Part shown: piece after piece, positions 8,282-17,451 of the stretch
How the letters are laid out: the number at the start of each line of letters is the position of its first letter
How positions within the stretch are numbered: position 1 is the first letter of the stretch
DNA from: CAXBBB01 sp963793245
GTDB lineage: Bacteria; Bacteroidota; Rhodothermia; Rhodothermales; BA12
Assembly (NCBI GenBank): GCA_963793245.1
Contig: CAWBZG010000005.1
Coordinates: forward strand, 248,001 to 312,000
DNA: 64,000 nucleotides
Direction of reading: 5' to 3'
Made by a program: the position numbers and the translations under genes
The notes under the pieces: model-generated
What the model saw: only the letters and a program-made list of their open reading frames with translations
The model's database searches: none
What the model was told of the DNA's origin: nothing

Positions 8282-10555
8282 ATGGCACAACAGGAAACTA
8301 CTCTCTCAGTCGGCGGGATGACGTGTGCGGCGTGCTCAGCGCGGGTGGAGCGGTCGCTGAATCGGATTCCGGGCGTGTCGGAGGCGAGCGTCAACCTGGC
8401 GACAGAGCGCGCTGCCATTCGTTATGACGCTGCTCAGGTCGACGCCGACGCGTTGCGCTTCGCCATCACGGACGCGGGATACGAGGTCCTCGAAGCCACC
8501 ACTGCCGATGCCGAACGCGAGGCGCGCGAGCAGGAACGGCGCGCGCTCAAACGCCGACTGACGACAGCGGCTGCACTGACGCTACCTATCGTGCTGCTCG
8601 ACATGGGACCGATGCTCGTTCCAGGTGGAATGGCGTGGCTGGACGGCATCATCCCGATGCGAACGCTCTGGCTCGTCTTCTTCGCGCTGGGAACGGCGGT
8701 TCAGTTCGGGCCGGGACGCCGATTCTACACGACCGGGTGGGCCGCAGTCCGTCACGGCTCGCCCGACATGAACACGCTCGTCGCGCTGGGCACGTCCGCA
8801 GCGTATGGGTACTCGATCGTCGCCACGTTTTTGCCGACCCTGTTGCCCGTTGGCGCCGTCCACGTGTACTACGAGGCGGCAGCGGTCGTCGTAACGCTGA
8901 TCCTGCTGGGCAAGTATCTGGAGGCCGTCGCCAAGGGGCGGACGAGCGAGGCGATCCGCAGCCTGATGGCGCTACGCCCGCAGACGGCGCGCGTCGTGCG
9001 GGAGGGCGTGGAGGTCGTAGTTGGAGTCGATCACGTGGTAGTCGGCGATGTGGTGCGGGTACGTCCAGGTGAGGCGGTCGCAGTCGACGGCGTCGTAGTC
9101 GAGGGGACGACGTTTGTCGATGAGTCGCTGGTGACGGGCGAACCCCTAGCGGTTGCCAAGACGCAAGGCGATGAGGTGACGGGCGGGACGATTAATCAGT
9201 CGGGCAGTGTGCTGATCCGCGTGACGCGCGTCGGTGAGCAGACGACGCTGGCGCAAATCGTCAGACTCGTCGAAGACGCTCAAGCCTCGCGCCCGGCTAT
9301 TCAGGCGCTGGCGGACAAGGTCGTCGCCGTCTTTGTGCCTGTCGTGCTGGTGCTGGCGACCCTCACGTTCGGCGTCTGGCTGGCCTTTGGCCCCGATCCG
9401 GCTGTGACGTACGCGCTCGTCGCGGCTGTGAGCGTACTCATTATCGCCTGCCCGTGCGCGATGGGGCTGGCGACGCCGGTCTCGGTCATGGTCGGGACCG
9501 GCAAAGCCGCGCAGATGGGCGTACTGTTCCGGCGGGGCGACGCGCTCCAAACGCTGAGCGAAGTCGACATAGTAGCGCTCGACAAGACCGGCACCCTGAC
9601 CGAAGGTCGCCCAACGCTGACAGACCTGATCGCTGCCGACGACTTGATCTCCGACGATGAGATACTCGCCCTGATCGCCGCCGTAGAGGGGCCGAGCGAA
9701 CATCCTGTCGCCCGCGCCTTGGTCGAAGCCGCAACGGAGCGCAATCTGCAGGTGCCGACAACGACTGATTTTGAATCCGTCGCCGGGATGGGCGTGCGGG
9801 GTATCGTGGGCGAGAAGTCCGTCTCGGTTGGGGCGGATCGGTTTATGGCCTCGGTCAATGTGGATGTATCGCCGTTCGCGGGCGATGCGGCACGGCTAGG
9901 CGACGACGGCAAAACTCCGCTCTACGCCGCCATCGACGGATCGCTGGCCGCTATTCTTGCGGTTTCTGACCCTATCAAACCGACGAGCAAATCGGCCATC
10001 GACGCGCTTCACGAGCAAGGCCTGCGCGTCGCGATGATCACGGGGGACAACGAGCGGACCGCACGCACTGTCGCCCGTAGTCTGGGCATCGACGACGTGT
10101 ACGCGGGCGTGCTTCCGTCGGGCAAGGCCGAAACCGTGGCCCAAATGCAACGCTCGGGCCGCGTCGCGTTTGTCGGCGACGGCATCAACGACGCGCCTGC
10201 GCTGGCTCAGGCAGACGTAGGCCTCGCCATCGGAACGGGGACGGATGTGGCCGTCGAGTCTGCGGATGTGGTGCTGATGTCGGGCGACCTGCGCGCGTTG
10301 GTCGATGCCCGGGCACTGGCTCACGCGACGCTGACCAACATCCGGCAGAATCTGTTTTGGGCGTTTGGCTACAACGTCATCCTGATCCCGGTCGCTGCTG
10401 GCGCCCTGTATCCAGTCTGGGGAATCTTGCTATCGCCAGTCTGGGGGGCAGCCGCGATGGGGCTTTCGAGCCTGTTCGTGTTATCGAATGCCTTGCGGTT
10501 GAAGCGCTTCCCTACTCCAAAGCGCACGTCACCGACGATCAGAAATAGAACCTGA
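8282..10555 (+). CDS. copA: Copper-translocating P1B-type ATPase
   Basis: This exporter pumps Cu(I) out of the cytoplasm using ATP. The 757-residue protein has one N-terminal HMA metal-binding domain with GMTCAAC (residues 13-19) and eight expected membrane helices. The actuator-domain TGEP lies near residue 285, the ion-binding CPC in helix 6 near 391, the phosphorylation motif DKTGTLTEGRP near 433 and the hinge GDGINDAPALA near 633. The HP-type motif (SEHPVARAL) places it in the P1B heavy-metal group and CPC indicates Cu+/Ag+. The last 17 bases overlap the end of the convergent outer-membrane gene. No CueR or CsoR regulator is visible nearby. Confidence 0.95.
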   Translation: MAQQETTLSVGGMTCAACSARVERSLNRIPGVSEASVNLATERAAIRYDAAQVDADALRFAITDAGYEVLEATTADAEREAREQERRALKRRLTTAAALTLPIVLLDMGPMLVPGGMAWLDGIIPMRTLWLVFFALGTAVQFGPGRRFYTTGWAAVRHGSPDMNTLVALGTSAAYGYSIVATFLPTLLPVGAVHVYYEAAAVVVTLILLGKYLEAVAKGRTSEAIRSLMALRPQTARVVREGVEVVVGVDHVVVGDVVRVRPGEAVAVDGVVVEGTTFVDESLVTGEPLAVAKTQGDEVTGGTINQSGSVLIRVTRVGEQTTLAQIVRLVEDAQASRPAIQALADKVVAVFVPVVLVLATLTFGVWLAFGPDPAVTYALVAAVSVLIIACPCAMGLATPVSVMVGTGKAAQMGVLFRRGDALQTLSEVDIVALDKTGTLTEGRPTLTDLIAADDLISDDEILALIAAVEGPSEHPVARALVEAATERNLQVPTTTDFESVAGMGVRGIVGEKSVSVGADRFMASVNVDVSPFAGDAARLGDDGKTPLYAAIDGSLAAILAVSDPIKPTSKSAIDALHEQGLRVAMITGDNERTARTVARSLGIDDVYAGVLPSGKAETVAQMQRSGRVAFVGDGINDAPALAQADVGLAIGTGTDVAVESADVVLMSGDLRALVDARALAHATLTNIRQNLFWAFGYNVILIPVAAGALYPVWGILLSPVWGAAAMGLSSLFVLSNALRLKRFPTPKRTSPTIRNRT

Positions 10556-11219
10556 CGCCAGCGGCCAAACTGCCCGCAATGTCGAACACAAACGCTCCCG
10601 CACCTTCGGACTCCCCAGCGTCATCCTCATCCACCCCCTCGCGGAGGCTGTCGAATCCGTCGTCGGGTAGGAGGAGCGCAGCCGAGGCGGTAACGGTGAG
10701 TTCGGCGCGCTGCTGAATGGACAAGGCAAAGCCAAAACCGAGAAGCGGGCCGTAGGCGATATTGGTTTGCGAGTCGCCAAACTCGTCCTCCGAGTCGGAC
10801 ACGAATACGGTACCACCGAGTTCGAGAAACGGATAGAACGACGACGGAACGCTGCTGCCTCCCCGGACCAGTAGCGAAGCGCTGAACCAATCCGGATCTC
10901 GAATAACGTAAGGGGACGCTTCTCCGTCCCCGATGACTCCACTCACCAAGTCAGATTCCGGCTCGTCATCGAACGCGTTGAAGTTATGGAAGGCGCCTCG
11001 CACCAGCACTGCTCCGCCGTTGGGTTCGCGATACCCAAGCTCAAAAGCTGCAAAAGATAGGTCTACCGGAATATCAAACGACGTGTTCGCTTCGCCCAGG
11101 TAGGTAGCCGATCCGCCGTACGCTCCCACATAAAAGCCTGGCGACCATCCACCTTGCGCATATGCAGAAGGCAAGATTAAGCATGTAGATATACAACACA
11201 GAAAAGAGAGCAGGCGCAT
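10539..11219 (-). CDS. Putative outer-membrane beta-barrel protein
   Basis: No named family was recognised. The 226-residue protein has a Sec signal peptide (LLSFLCCISTCLILPSAYA) with a cleavage-like AYA-Q. It then has alternating hydrophobic/polar strands rich in Gly and aromatic residues (GFYVGAYGGSATYLG; FAAFELGYREPNG) and ends in Phe (RFYF), the usual C-terminal signal for BAM-dependent barrel insertion. An acidic loop (REGVDEDDAGESEGAG) precedes the last strand. It converges on copA with a 17-base overlap. The size suggests an 8- to 10-stranded barrel of the OmpA/PF13568-like type. Confidence 0.75.
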   Translation of the reverse strand: MRLLSFLCCISTCLILPSAYAQGGWSPGFYVGAYGGSATYLGEANTSFDIPVDLSFAAFELGYREPNGGAVLVRGAFHNFNAFDDEPESDLVSGVIGDGEASPYVIRDPDWFSASLLVRGGSSVPSSFYPFLELGGTVFVSDSEDEFGDSQTNIAYGPLLGFGFALSIQQRAELTVTASAALLLPDDGFDSLREGVDEDDAGESEGAGAFVFDIAGSLAAGVRFYF

Positions 11220-11367
11220 AGATAGGTACGATTAGGGACGGAGATAATAGCCTGTGCAATAGGCACTCACAACCGTGTGGACTCAGAACCACGCAATCGC
11301 GTAGGTTCGCAGAGAAGCCGCTCCAATAGCGCGTGAATCGCGTTTTGGAGTGGAACAGCGCCCGTGC

Positions 11368-11393
11368 CTTGCGTTACTCTGCTGTAACGCAAG
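11368..11393. promoter_or_regulatory. Perfect 10-bp inverted repeat upstream of ccmF
   Basis: CTTGCGTTAC (11368-11377) and GTAACGCAAG (11384-11393) flank the six bases TCTGCT and end 18 bases before the ccmF start. No T run follows, so it is more likely an operator or a translation-affecting hairpin than a terminator. The binding factor is unknown. Confidence 0.5.
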
Positions 11394-11411
11394 CGCTTAG
11401 TCCCCACTCTT

Positions 11412-13928
11412 ATGCTCGGCACCGCAGGCTTTCTGCTGATCCTCGTCGCGTTCGTCTCGTGCCTTGCATCGGGCGTCGCGTTCTTCCTCTCCGCACAGGA
11501 AACGAGGCGATTGGCTCCGGCTCAGATGGATACACCGCCCGACGGTAAAGCGCTTAGTTGGCTACGCGTCGGCCAAGCATCGTGGGCGGTCACGTCGATC
11601 GGGTTGTTCGTGGCGTCGGCGATCCTGTTCTACCTGCTGGCGACGCACCAATTCCAATACGCGTACGTCTACCAGTACTCGTCGATGGACCTGCCGAAGC
11701 ACTATCTGTTCTCGACGTTCTGGGCCGGACAGGAAGGCTCGTTCCTGTTGTGGACGATGATGACGGCGTTCTTCGGACAGACAATGTTGTGGTGGGGACG
11801 CCGGAGTTGGCGCGCGCCCGTCCTCGCGATCACGTCGCTGAGCTTGGCCTTTCTCGTGTCGATGATCCTGGGCCTGAAGTTCGGCGCATTGCAGATCGGT
11901 TCGTCGCCGTTCGAGACGCTGGCCTCGCGTTTTCCCGACGCTCCCGCTATCCAACTGCCCGGCTTCGTCCCCGCCGATGGCAACGGACTGAACGACTTGC
12001 TCCAGAACCCGTGGATGGTGATCCACCCGCCGACGCTGTTCGTCGGTTTCTCGTCGCTCGTCATTCCGTTCGGATTCGCCGCCGCTGCGCTGTGGCAGAA
12101 GCGCTACACCAGTTGGGTACGGCCCGCGCTGCCGTGGCTGCTCTTCTCGCTCATGATTCTGGGCGTCGGCATCGCGATGGGCGGCTACTGGGCGTACGTC
12201 ACCCTGTCGTTTGGCGGATACTGGGCGTGGGACCCCGTCGAGAACTCCAGCCTGGTGCCGTGGCTGATCGGCGTGGCGGGGCTGCACGCGATGCTCGTCC
12301 AGCGCAAAACGTCGGGCGGGCACAAAGCGGCGCTGATCCTCACGCTGCTGACCTACCTGTTCGTCGTCTACTCGACGTTCCTCACGCGCTCCGGCATCCT
12401 GGGCGACATCTCGGTTCACTCGTTCGTCGATCTGGGCCTGTCGAATCAGCTTCTCGTCTGGATCGCCGTCGTCGGAGGCATCGGACTGGGGCTGTTCGCG
12501 TGGCGCTACTCCGAGCTTCCCAAGCCGGACAGAGAGCCGCCGTACCTGTCGCGCGAGTTCATGATTTTCAGCGGCGCGATGCTGATCTGCGCGCTGAGCG
12601 CCGTCATCATCCTGGGCACGTCAGCGCCGATCTTCGGTCGCATCTTCCGCGACGATCCCGCAGGCGTGGCGATTGCGTTCTACAACAAGTGGTCGCTTCC
12701 CCTCGCGTGCGGCATGATGCTCTTGGTCGCCGTCGGGCAGTTGTTCTGGTGGCAAAAGATGAGCGTCGTCCAACTCAACAAAGTGCTGACGGCACCGCTC
12801 GGACTAGCCGTCGCGTCGACGCTGGGCGTGCTGATCCTGACCGACTTCGCTCAGCGTACGGCAGGCGGAGCGCCGGTTCAAGAGTCGTTTCAGGCGGCGG
12901 CTTTCGACATCGGCGTGTATGGGACGAGTCTGCTGATGCTGATGCTCGTACTCACCTCCTTTTTCGCGCTCTACAGCAACGGCTGGGTGATGTGGCGCAT
13001 CGGACGCGGCAACTGGAAGATGATCGGGGGCGGACTGTCGCACGTCGGACTGGCACTGACGATGCTGGGCATCATCTCGTCGTCCGGCTTCTCGACGCCT
13101 CTGGCCCAAGTGGGCGGCGTGGCGATGCCTGCGGTCGGTGGCGGCACATCGCGCGACAACTTCGTGCTCGAGCGCGGCCAGACGCGGACGCTGCCTTCCG
13201 GCTATCAGGTCACGTACAGCGGACGCGAGAAAACCGATCAGGACCGCGACCAGTTCGTCATCGACTTCGCCGCACCGACGGGACGCAGCTTCACGCTCAA
13301 GCCGGTCGTCTACCAGAACGACGACAAGCAGTGGATCCAGCACCCGGACGTGGCGATCTTCGCCGAGAAAGACATCTATGCCGCCGTCACGCCGTCCGGC
13401 ATGTTCAGCGTGCCGGATACGCTCGACGTAGGCACGTTTTCGCTGGGTGAGGGCGAGTTCACGACGCTCGGCGACGATGAGTTTACCGTTCGCTTCGAGG
13501 GCTACGACACCGACGTGATCGACCAACTCGACGCGCGGCTAATCCCCGACAGCTTGGAAGTCGCCATCGGCGCCAAACTCCAGGTGACGCGGACCGCGAC
13601 GGGCGAGACGCGGGCGATGGTGCCGGTCTATCTGCTTCAGGAAAACGGGCGGGTGCAGTACTTGCAGACCAAAGCGCGCGACTGGGACCTGACGATGACG
13701 TTTTCGGGCTTCGACCTGACCGATGAGAAGGCCAACTTCGCCGTCGAGGGCGTGTCGGTCATGCCTGAGGACTGGATCGTGGTTCAGGCATACGAGAAGC
13801 CGCTGATCGGCATCCTATGGATGGGCATCATTCTGCTGTCGCTGGGATTCTGCGTTTCGCTCTATCGCCGCGTCCTGGACGTGCAGCCGCGTACGGCACA
13901 GAGTTCGCTTGGTGGAGGGGTGCAGTAG
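11412..13928 (+). CDS. ccmF: Cytochrome c biogenesis protein CcmF/CcsA family
   Basis: CcmF is the membrane haem lyase of the system I cytochrome c maturation pathway. The 838-residue protein is highly hydrophobic, with about 15 predicted membrane helices. It carries the haem-handling WWD-type motif GGYWAWDPVENSSLVPWL near residue 268, with the preceding conserved WAGQEGSFLLWT and HPPTLFVGF segments. The C-terminal part contains a soluble periplasmic domain (about residues 590-800) before a last helix. The length fits Bacteroidota CcmF (long form). No other ccm gene is adjacent, so the rest of the pathway must be elsewhere. Confidence 0.92.
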   Translation: MLGTAGFLLILVAFVSCLASGVAFFLSAQETRRLAPAQMDTPPDGKALSWLRVGQASWAVTSIGLFVASAILFYLLATHQFQYAYVYQYSSMDLPKHYLFSTFWAGQEGSFLLWTMMTAFFGQTMLWWGRRSWRAPVLAITSLSLAFLVSMILGLKFGALQIGSSPFETLASRFPDAPAIQLPGFVPADGNGLNDLLQNPWMVIHPPTLFVGFSSLVIPFGFAAAALWQKRYTSWVRPALPWLLFSLMILGVGIAMGGYWAYVTLSFGGYWAWDPVENSSLVPWLIGVAGLHAMLVQRKTSGGHKAALILTLLTYLFVVYSTFLTRSGILGDISVHSFVDLGLSNQLLVWIAVVGGIGLGLFAWRYSELPKPDREPPYLSREFMIFSGAMLICALSAVIILGTSAPIFGRIFRDDPAGVAIAFYNKWSLPLACGMMLLVAVGQLFWWQKMSVVQLNKVLTAPLGLAVASTLGVLILTDFAQRTAGGAPVQESFQAAAFDIGVYGTSLLMLMLVLTSFFALYSNGWVMWRIGRGNWKMIGGGLSHVGLALTMLGIISSSGFSTPLAQVGGVAMPAVGGGTSRDNFVLERGQTRTLPSGYQVTYSGREKTDQDRDQFVIDFAAPTGRSFTLKPVVYQNDDKQWIQHPDVAIFAEKDIYAAVTPSGMFSVPDTLDVGTFSLGEGEFTTLGDDEFTVRFEGYDTDVIDQLDARLIPDSLEVAIGAKLQVTRTATGETRAMVPVYLLQENGRVQYLQTKARDWDLTMTFSGFDLTDEKANFAVEGVSVMPEDWIVVQAYEKPLIGILWMGIILLSLGFCVSLYRRVLDVQPRTAQSSLGGGVQ

Positions 13929-14006
13929 ATTGAAAACGGGAGCGCACCGCCGATATGCTGTTCGGTAGTCGTTACGTGCTCACCTCCCGTCCTCTCGCCC
14001 CGCCCC

Positions 14007-16070
14007 ATGACCGCCATCGACCCGACCGACGAGCCTGTCGCGTCCTCCACCCAGGAGACGCTGACGGTCGACGTGCGGGCGCTCGAACGGCGCATCCGGC
14101 ACCTGGAAGCCGCGCTTGACGCCGGACAGCGGCGCGTCGAGCAGCAGGCCCGGTTCGTCGCTCAGATCAGCCACGACCTGCGGACGCCGCTCAACGCCCT
14201 CGTCGGCATGTCGACGCTGCTCAACGGTACGCCGCTCGACGAAGAACAGCGCGAACTGGTCGACATGCTCTCGTCGAGCAGCGAAAGCATGCTGCACCTG
14301 ATCAACGATCTGCTCGACCTGAGCAAGATCGAAGCGGGCGCGCTCAAACTCGTGCCCGAGCCGTTCGACCTGCGCAGCGTCGCCGAGTCGACGTTCGACA
14401 TGGTCGGCATGATGGCGGCGCAGAAAGGACTGCGGCTCGCGTTTCTGGCCGAGGACACGATGGCCGAGCGCTTCGTCGGCGACTCGATGCGGATCCGGCA
14501 GATGCTCGTCAACTTGGTCTCGAACGCCGTCAAGTTTACCGACGAGGGACAGATCGTCGTCCGGGCATCGACCCAGTCCGCGACGGGATCGACGATGCGC
14601 AACGTGACCTTGACTGTCGAGGACAGCGGAATTGGCATCAGCGAAGAAGGGCTGAGCCGTCTGTTCAAACCGTACGCCCAGGCAACCGACGCGACGGCGC
14701 ACTCGCACGGCGGAACGGGCTTGGGCCTCTACATCGTCCGCCACCTGGCCGAGATGATGGGCGGCAGCGTTCACGCGACCAGCGAGGAGGGCAGCGGATC
14801 GACGTTCGGCTTCACGATCCCGCTCGCCGCGGATGGAGGCGGACGCGGACGCTCGGGCGAAACGCTCAAGCTCGCGGGCGGCCTGGTCCTCGTCGCCGTA
14901 GACCATGCCGACGAACGCGCGATGACGATTCAACTGCTCGAACGCGCAGGCGTCGAAGTCGTCGAGGCGCACACGTCGGACGAGGCGGTCGGGCTGATGG
15001 GCACAACAAAGAGACTCGAAGCCATTTTAGTTTCGTCCGATATAGCCGATACGAGAGGAGAATCCTCCTTGCCCGCCGTCCGTCACGCGGCAACCGGCCG
15101 GGGACTCCCACTCATCGAACTCTCGCCCTTCCGCACCCGAGCCGACGCCACCGAATCTGACGGCGTACGCCTGAACACGCCTCTCCGCCGCGACGCGCTC
15201 TATCGGACGCTGAGCGACGTCCTCGCTCCCGCAACCTCGCAGACCACCATGGAAATGCACGCGCACACGCCGTACGCTCCTCTCGAAACGACCTTTGCCC
15301 CTCCCGCAATGCATATTCTCCTGGCCGAGGACAACCCGATCAACCAGAAGGTCACGCTTCGCCTACTCAGAAGCCTGGGCTTGGCCGCAGACGTGGTCGA
15401 GAACGGGCTGGAAGCCGTCAACGCGGTCGAGAGCAAGGGCTACGACGTCGTCTTGATGGACGTGATGATGCCGATCATGGACGGCTTGGAAGCGACGCGC
15501 CAGATCCGCCAGCGCTTCCAGTCGATGCCTGATCCGCCGCGCATCATCGCCGTCACCGCCAACGCGATGGCTGGCGACCGGGAACGCTGTTTGGAGGCGG
15601 GAATGGACGACTACATCCCCAAACCGCTCCGCCTGGAAGCTCTACGCTCCGCCCTCGACAGCATCACGGCGGCGCAAAAGCCCGTCGCCGAAGAAGTGTC
15701 GACCGGGCCGATCAACGCTGCCGCCCTGCGCGAACTGCTCGAAAGCATCGGCGCCGACGACTTGGAGTTCTTCGACAGCCTGGTCAACGACTTCGTCATC
15801 GACGCCTCGGACTTGGCCGAATCGCTCACCACAGCCGCGACCGCTGGCGACCTGGCAGAAGCGCGCAAAGCCGCTCACACCCTCAAGTCCAGCGCGCTGA
15901 TGTTCGGCGCCGAATCCCTTTCCTACGCCGCGAGAGATGCCGAGCACGCCGCACGCGAAGACGACCTGGTTGGCCTACGCAAAGCCGCCGCCCCCGTCGA
16001 CTACCTGCTCGAACAGGTGACATTGGACCTGCGCGCCCGACAAGCGCAGAACTACGCGGGGATCGTTTGA
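14007..16070 (+). CDS. Hybrid sensor histidine kinase with two receiver-like domains and Hpt
   Basis: This 687-residue phosphorelay protein lacks membrane helices or a recognisable sensor domain; a short coiled coil (residues 20-50) precedes the HisKA box (QISHDLRTPLNALVGMS, His near 55). The HATPase domain has NAVKFTDEG, DSGIGIS and GGTGLGLYI. A first receiver-like domain (about 290-410) keeps a phosphoacceptor-like Asp but has Thr where the conserved Lys is expected (LNTPLRRDALY). The second receiver (433-555) is intact (LAEDNPIN, LMDVMMPIMDG, PKPLRLEAL). The Hpt domain has AHTLKSSALMF near residue 625. It is probably cytoplasmic and works as a His-Asp-His relay to a separate response regulator. 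A decayed copy of its 3' end lies 1 kb downstream. Confidence 0.93.
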   Translation: MTAIDPTDEPVASSTQETLTVDVRALERRIRHLEAALDAGQRRVEQQARFVAQISHDLRTPLNALVGMSTLLNGTPLDEEQRELVDMLSSSSESMLHLINDLLDLSKIEAGALKLVPEPFDLRSVAESTFDMVGMMAAQKGLRLAFLAEDTMAERFVGDSMRIRQMLVNLVSNAVKFTDEGQIVVRASTQSATGSTMRNVTLTVEDSGIGISEEGLSRLFKPYAQATDATAHSHGGTGLGLYIVRHLAEMMGGSVHATSEEGSGSTFGFTIPLAADGGGRGRSGETLKLAGGLVLVAVDHADERAMTIQLLERAGVEVVEAHTSDEAVGLMGTTKRLEAILVSSDIADTRGESSLPAVRHAATGRGLPLIELSPFRTRADATESDGVRLNTPLRRDALYRTLSDVLAPATSQTTMEMHAHTPYAPLETTFAPPAMHILLAEDNPINQKVTLRLLRSLGLAADVVENGLEAVNAVESKGYDVVLMDVMMPIMDGLEATRQIRQRFQSMPDPPRIIAVTANAMAGDRERCLEAGMDDYIPKPLRLEALRSALDSITAAQKPVAEEVSTGPINAAALRELLESIGADDLEFFDSLVNDFVIDASDLAESLTTAATAGDLAEARKAAHTLKSSALMFGAESLSYAARDAEHAAREDDLVGLRKAAAPVDYLLEQVTLDLRARQAQNYAGIV

Positions 16071-16196
16071 CAGAACAGGCTAAGCTGCCTGAAGCTAGCG
16101 GCTGGAGAATGGATTGGAGCGCGCGGCGTGACGATGCTCGGCGAAGCTGGAGGACGCGAAGATTTCAAGTCAAACTGCCGCAGCGAATCAGATGGC

Positions 16197-17033
16197 TCAC
16201 TCGTTCATGTCCTGGATACGTTCGACAAGCCGCAACATCTTACTAGCGTCCTGTGCCACTTGCCACTGGTACTCTGACACTGCGCCATTCATAAAGCTCG
16301 CGGTGACGAGAGAGCCGTAGACTTCAGGATTTGAAAGCACGTCTTCGACCGTTGCCGGGAACGGGGTGCGCCGCGCTCCGGCAGGATAGGGAAACGTAGG
16401 ATCGCGCTCGGCGAGAGTGTCGACGCGCGATGGAGTAAACCGAAGTAGTCCCATTTCTAACACGTCCATTTCGGCGAGCAGTTTGGCGAAGGCTGCTCCG
16501 TACAGGTCGATGGACACCTGAACGGCTTGCCTCCGCTCCCGGCTCTGCTCTACGTAAACGGGTAGCGCGGCCCGGAGCGAGTCGTCGCGTATGAGCGAGA
16601 TGTCTCCCGAAGCAACGATGCCCTGAGCGGTCCCGAGTATCGGCGTCAACCCTTGAAAGTTGTAGCTGCCTCCAATCCATACGGAAAGCGAATCGAGTGG
16701 CGGTCGTTCGAGCGTGCGATACGCGCGCAGCGCCGAGGCAACGCTGCGGCTGACGGCCCGCTGCCGTCTGGACGCCTGCTGAGCCTCACCGAGTGTCTCG
16801 CCGAAGTCCTCTGCGAGTTGACGCAGGTAGACCTGTTCCTTGGCGCGGTCCGCCCGGCCCTGCCCCCATTCCGTCACCTGGAAGCCGATTACGACGCCAA
16901 CCACTACGACGGTAATCTGGACGAGAACCACAAACCAATCTTGCTTACGAACACGCTCTGGCAGCCGCGCGAGGTCAATTCGCCGCCGCACTGGCGCCTC
17001 GGTCTCAATAGAATCTGCGTCCGGCTCACTCAT
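16197..17033 (-). CDS. DUF6090-like single-pass membrane protein
   Basis: The 278-residue protein has a basic N-terminus, one membrane helix (about residues 34-53, VVLVQITVVVVGVVIGFQV) and a helical extracytoplasmic part with short coiled coils (LRQLAEDFGETLGEAQQASRR). The pattern of a helix followed by Gly-Phe-Gln-Val-x-x-Trp matches the DUF6090 group common in Bacteroidota, whose function is unknown. The start chosen is the ATG at 17033 (MSEPDADS), because translation further upstream would run through the remnant Hpt fragment. It lies, on the opposite strand, between the kinase gene and a decayed copy of the kinase 3' end. Confidence 0.75.
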   Translation of the reverse strand: MSEPDADSIETEAPVRRRIDLARLPERVRKQDWFVVLVQITVVVVGVVIGFQVTEWGQGRADRAKEQVYLRQLAEDFGETLGEAQQASRRQRAVSRSVASALRAYRTLERPPLDSLSVWIGGSYNFQGLTPILGTAQGIVASGDISLIRDDSLRAALPVYVEQSRERRQAVQVSIDLYGAAFAKLLAEMDVLEMGLLRFTPSRVDTLAERDPTFPYPAGARRTPFPATVEDVLSNPEVYGSLVTASFMNGAVSEYQWQVAQDASKMLRLVERIQDMNE

Positions 17034-17082
17034 ACATCGAAGGTACGAAAGCAGCCGAACAGACCGACGCTCACGACGAGCG

Positions 17083-17299
17083 CCACGCTGGCCGAAGCCC
17101 GCAAAGCCGCCCACACGCTAAAGTCCAGCGCGCTCATGTTCGGCGCCGAGTCTCTCTCCTACGCCGCGAGAGATGCCGAGCACGCCGCCGCGAAGACGAC
17201 TTGGTTAGCCTGAGAAAAGCCGCCGCCCCCGTCGACTACCTGCTCGAACAGGTCACGCTGGATCTGCGCGCGCGTCAGTCAGCGAACTACGCAGGCATC
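17083..17299 (+). pseudogene. Decayed second copy of a histidine-kinase Hpt domain end
   Basis: This segment matches 15851-16068, the last 70 codons of the hybrid kinase, at roughly 85 to 90 percent identity by eye (AEARKAAHTLKSSALMFG..., then AAPVDYLLEQVTLDLRAR). A one-base loss near 17190 shifts the frame and the normal stop is replaced by continued reading. There is no start, kinase core or receiver. It is either the tail of a former paralogous kinase or a partial tandem duplication that later diverged, with the DUF6090-like gene now between the copies. Confidence 0.85.
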
Positions 17300-17325
17300 G
17301 TGTGGAGGCCAGACTCCAGCCCTTG

Positions 17326-17421
17326 TGTCATCGCGAGGAGCGTAGCGACGCCGCGTCGCGGATGGCATCCTCCGTGCTATCGGCTAACTTCGGGGATCGC
17401 CACGCTTCGCTCGCGATGACA
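17326..17421. repeat. Dispersed palindromic repeat, copy A
   Basis: This 96-base unit begins TGTCATCGCGAG and ends CTCGCGATGACA, with GC-rich imperfectly paired internal arms. Two further copies lie at 33152-33235 and 35946-36054. Similar GTCATTGCGAG...CTCGCAATGAC repeats are scattered in intergenic DNA of many bacteria. It is outside any gene, just before the end of the metal-transport operon. Confidence 0.8.
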
Positions 17422-17451
17422 AGGTGGAGACGATGGCGATGGCGGCCGCGC

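Noticed and set aside
8102..8290. 62-codon minus-strand frame before copA
   Set aside because: The translation has the look of a dispersed repeat read as protein (SSFLRRQGPTR) and no coding features.
11558..13450. 630-codon frame overlapping ccmF on the same strand
   Set aside because: It is an Arg-rich shadow in another frame of ccmF, with no motif.
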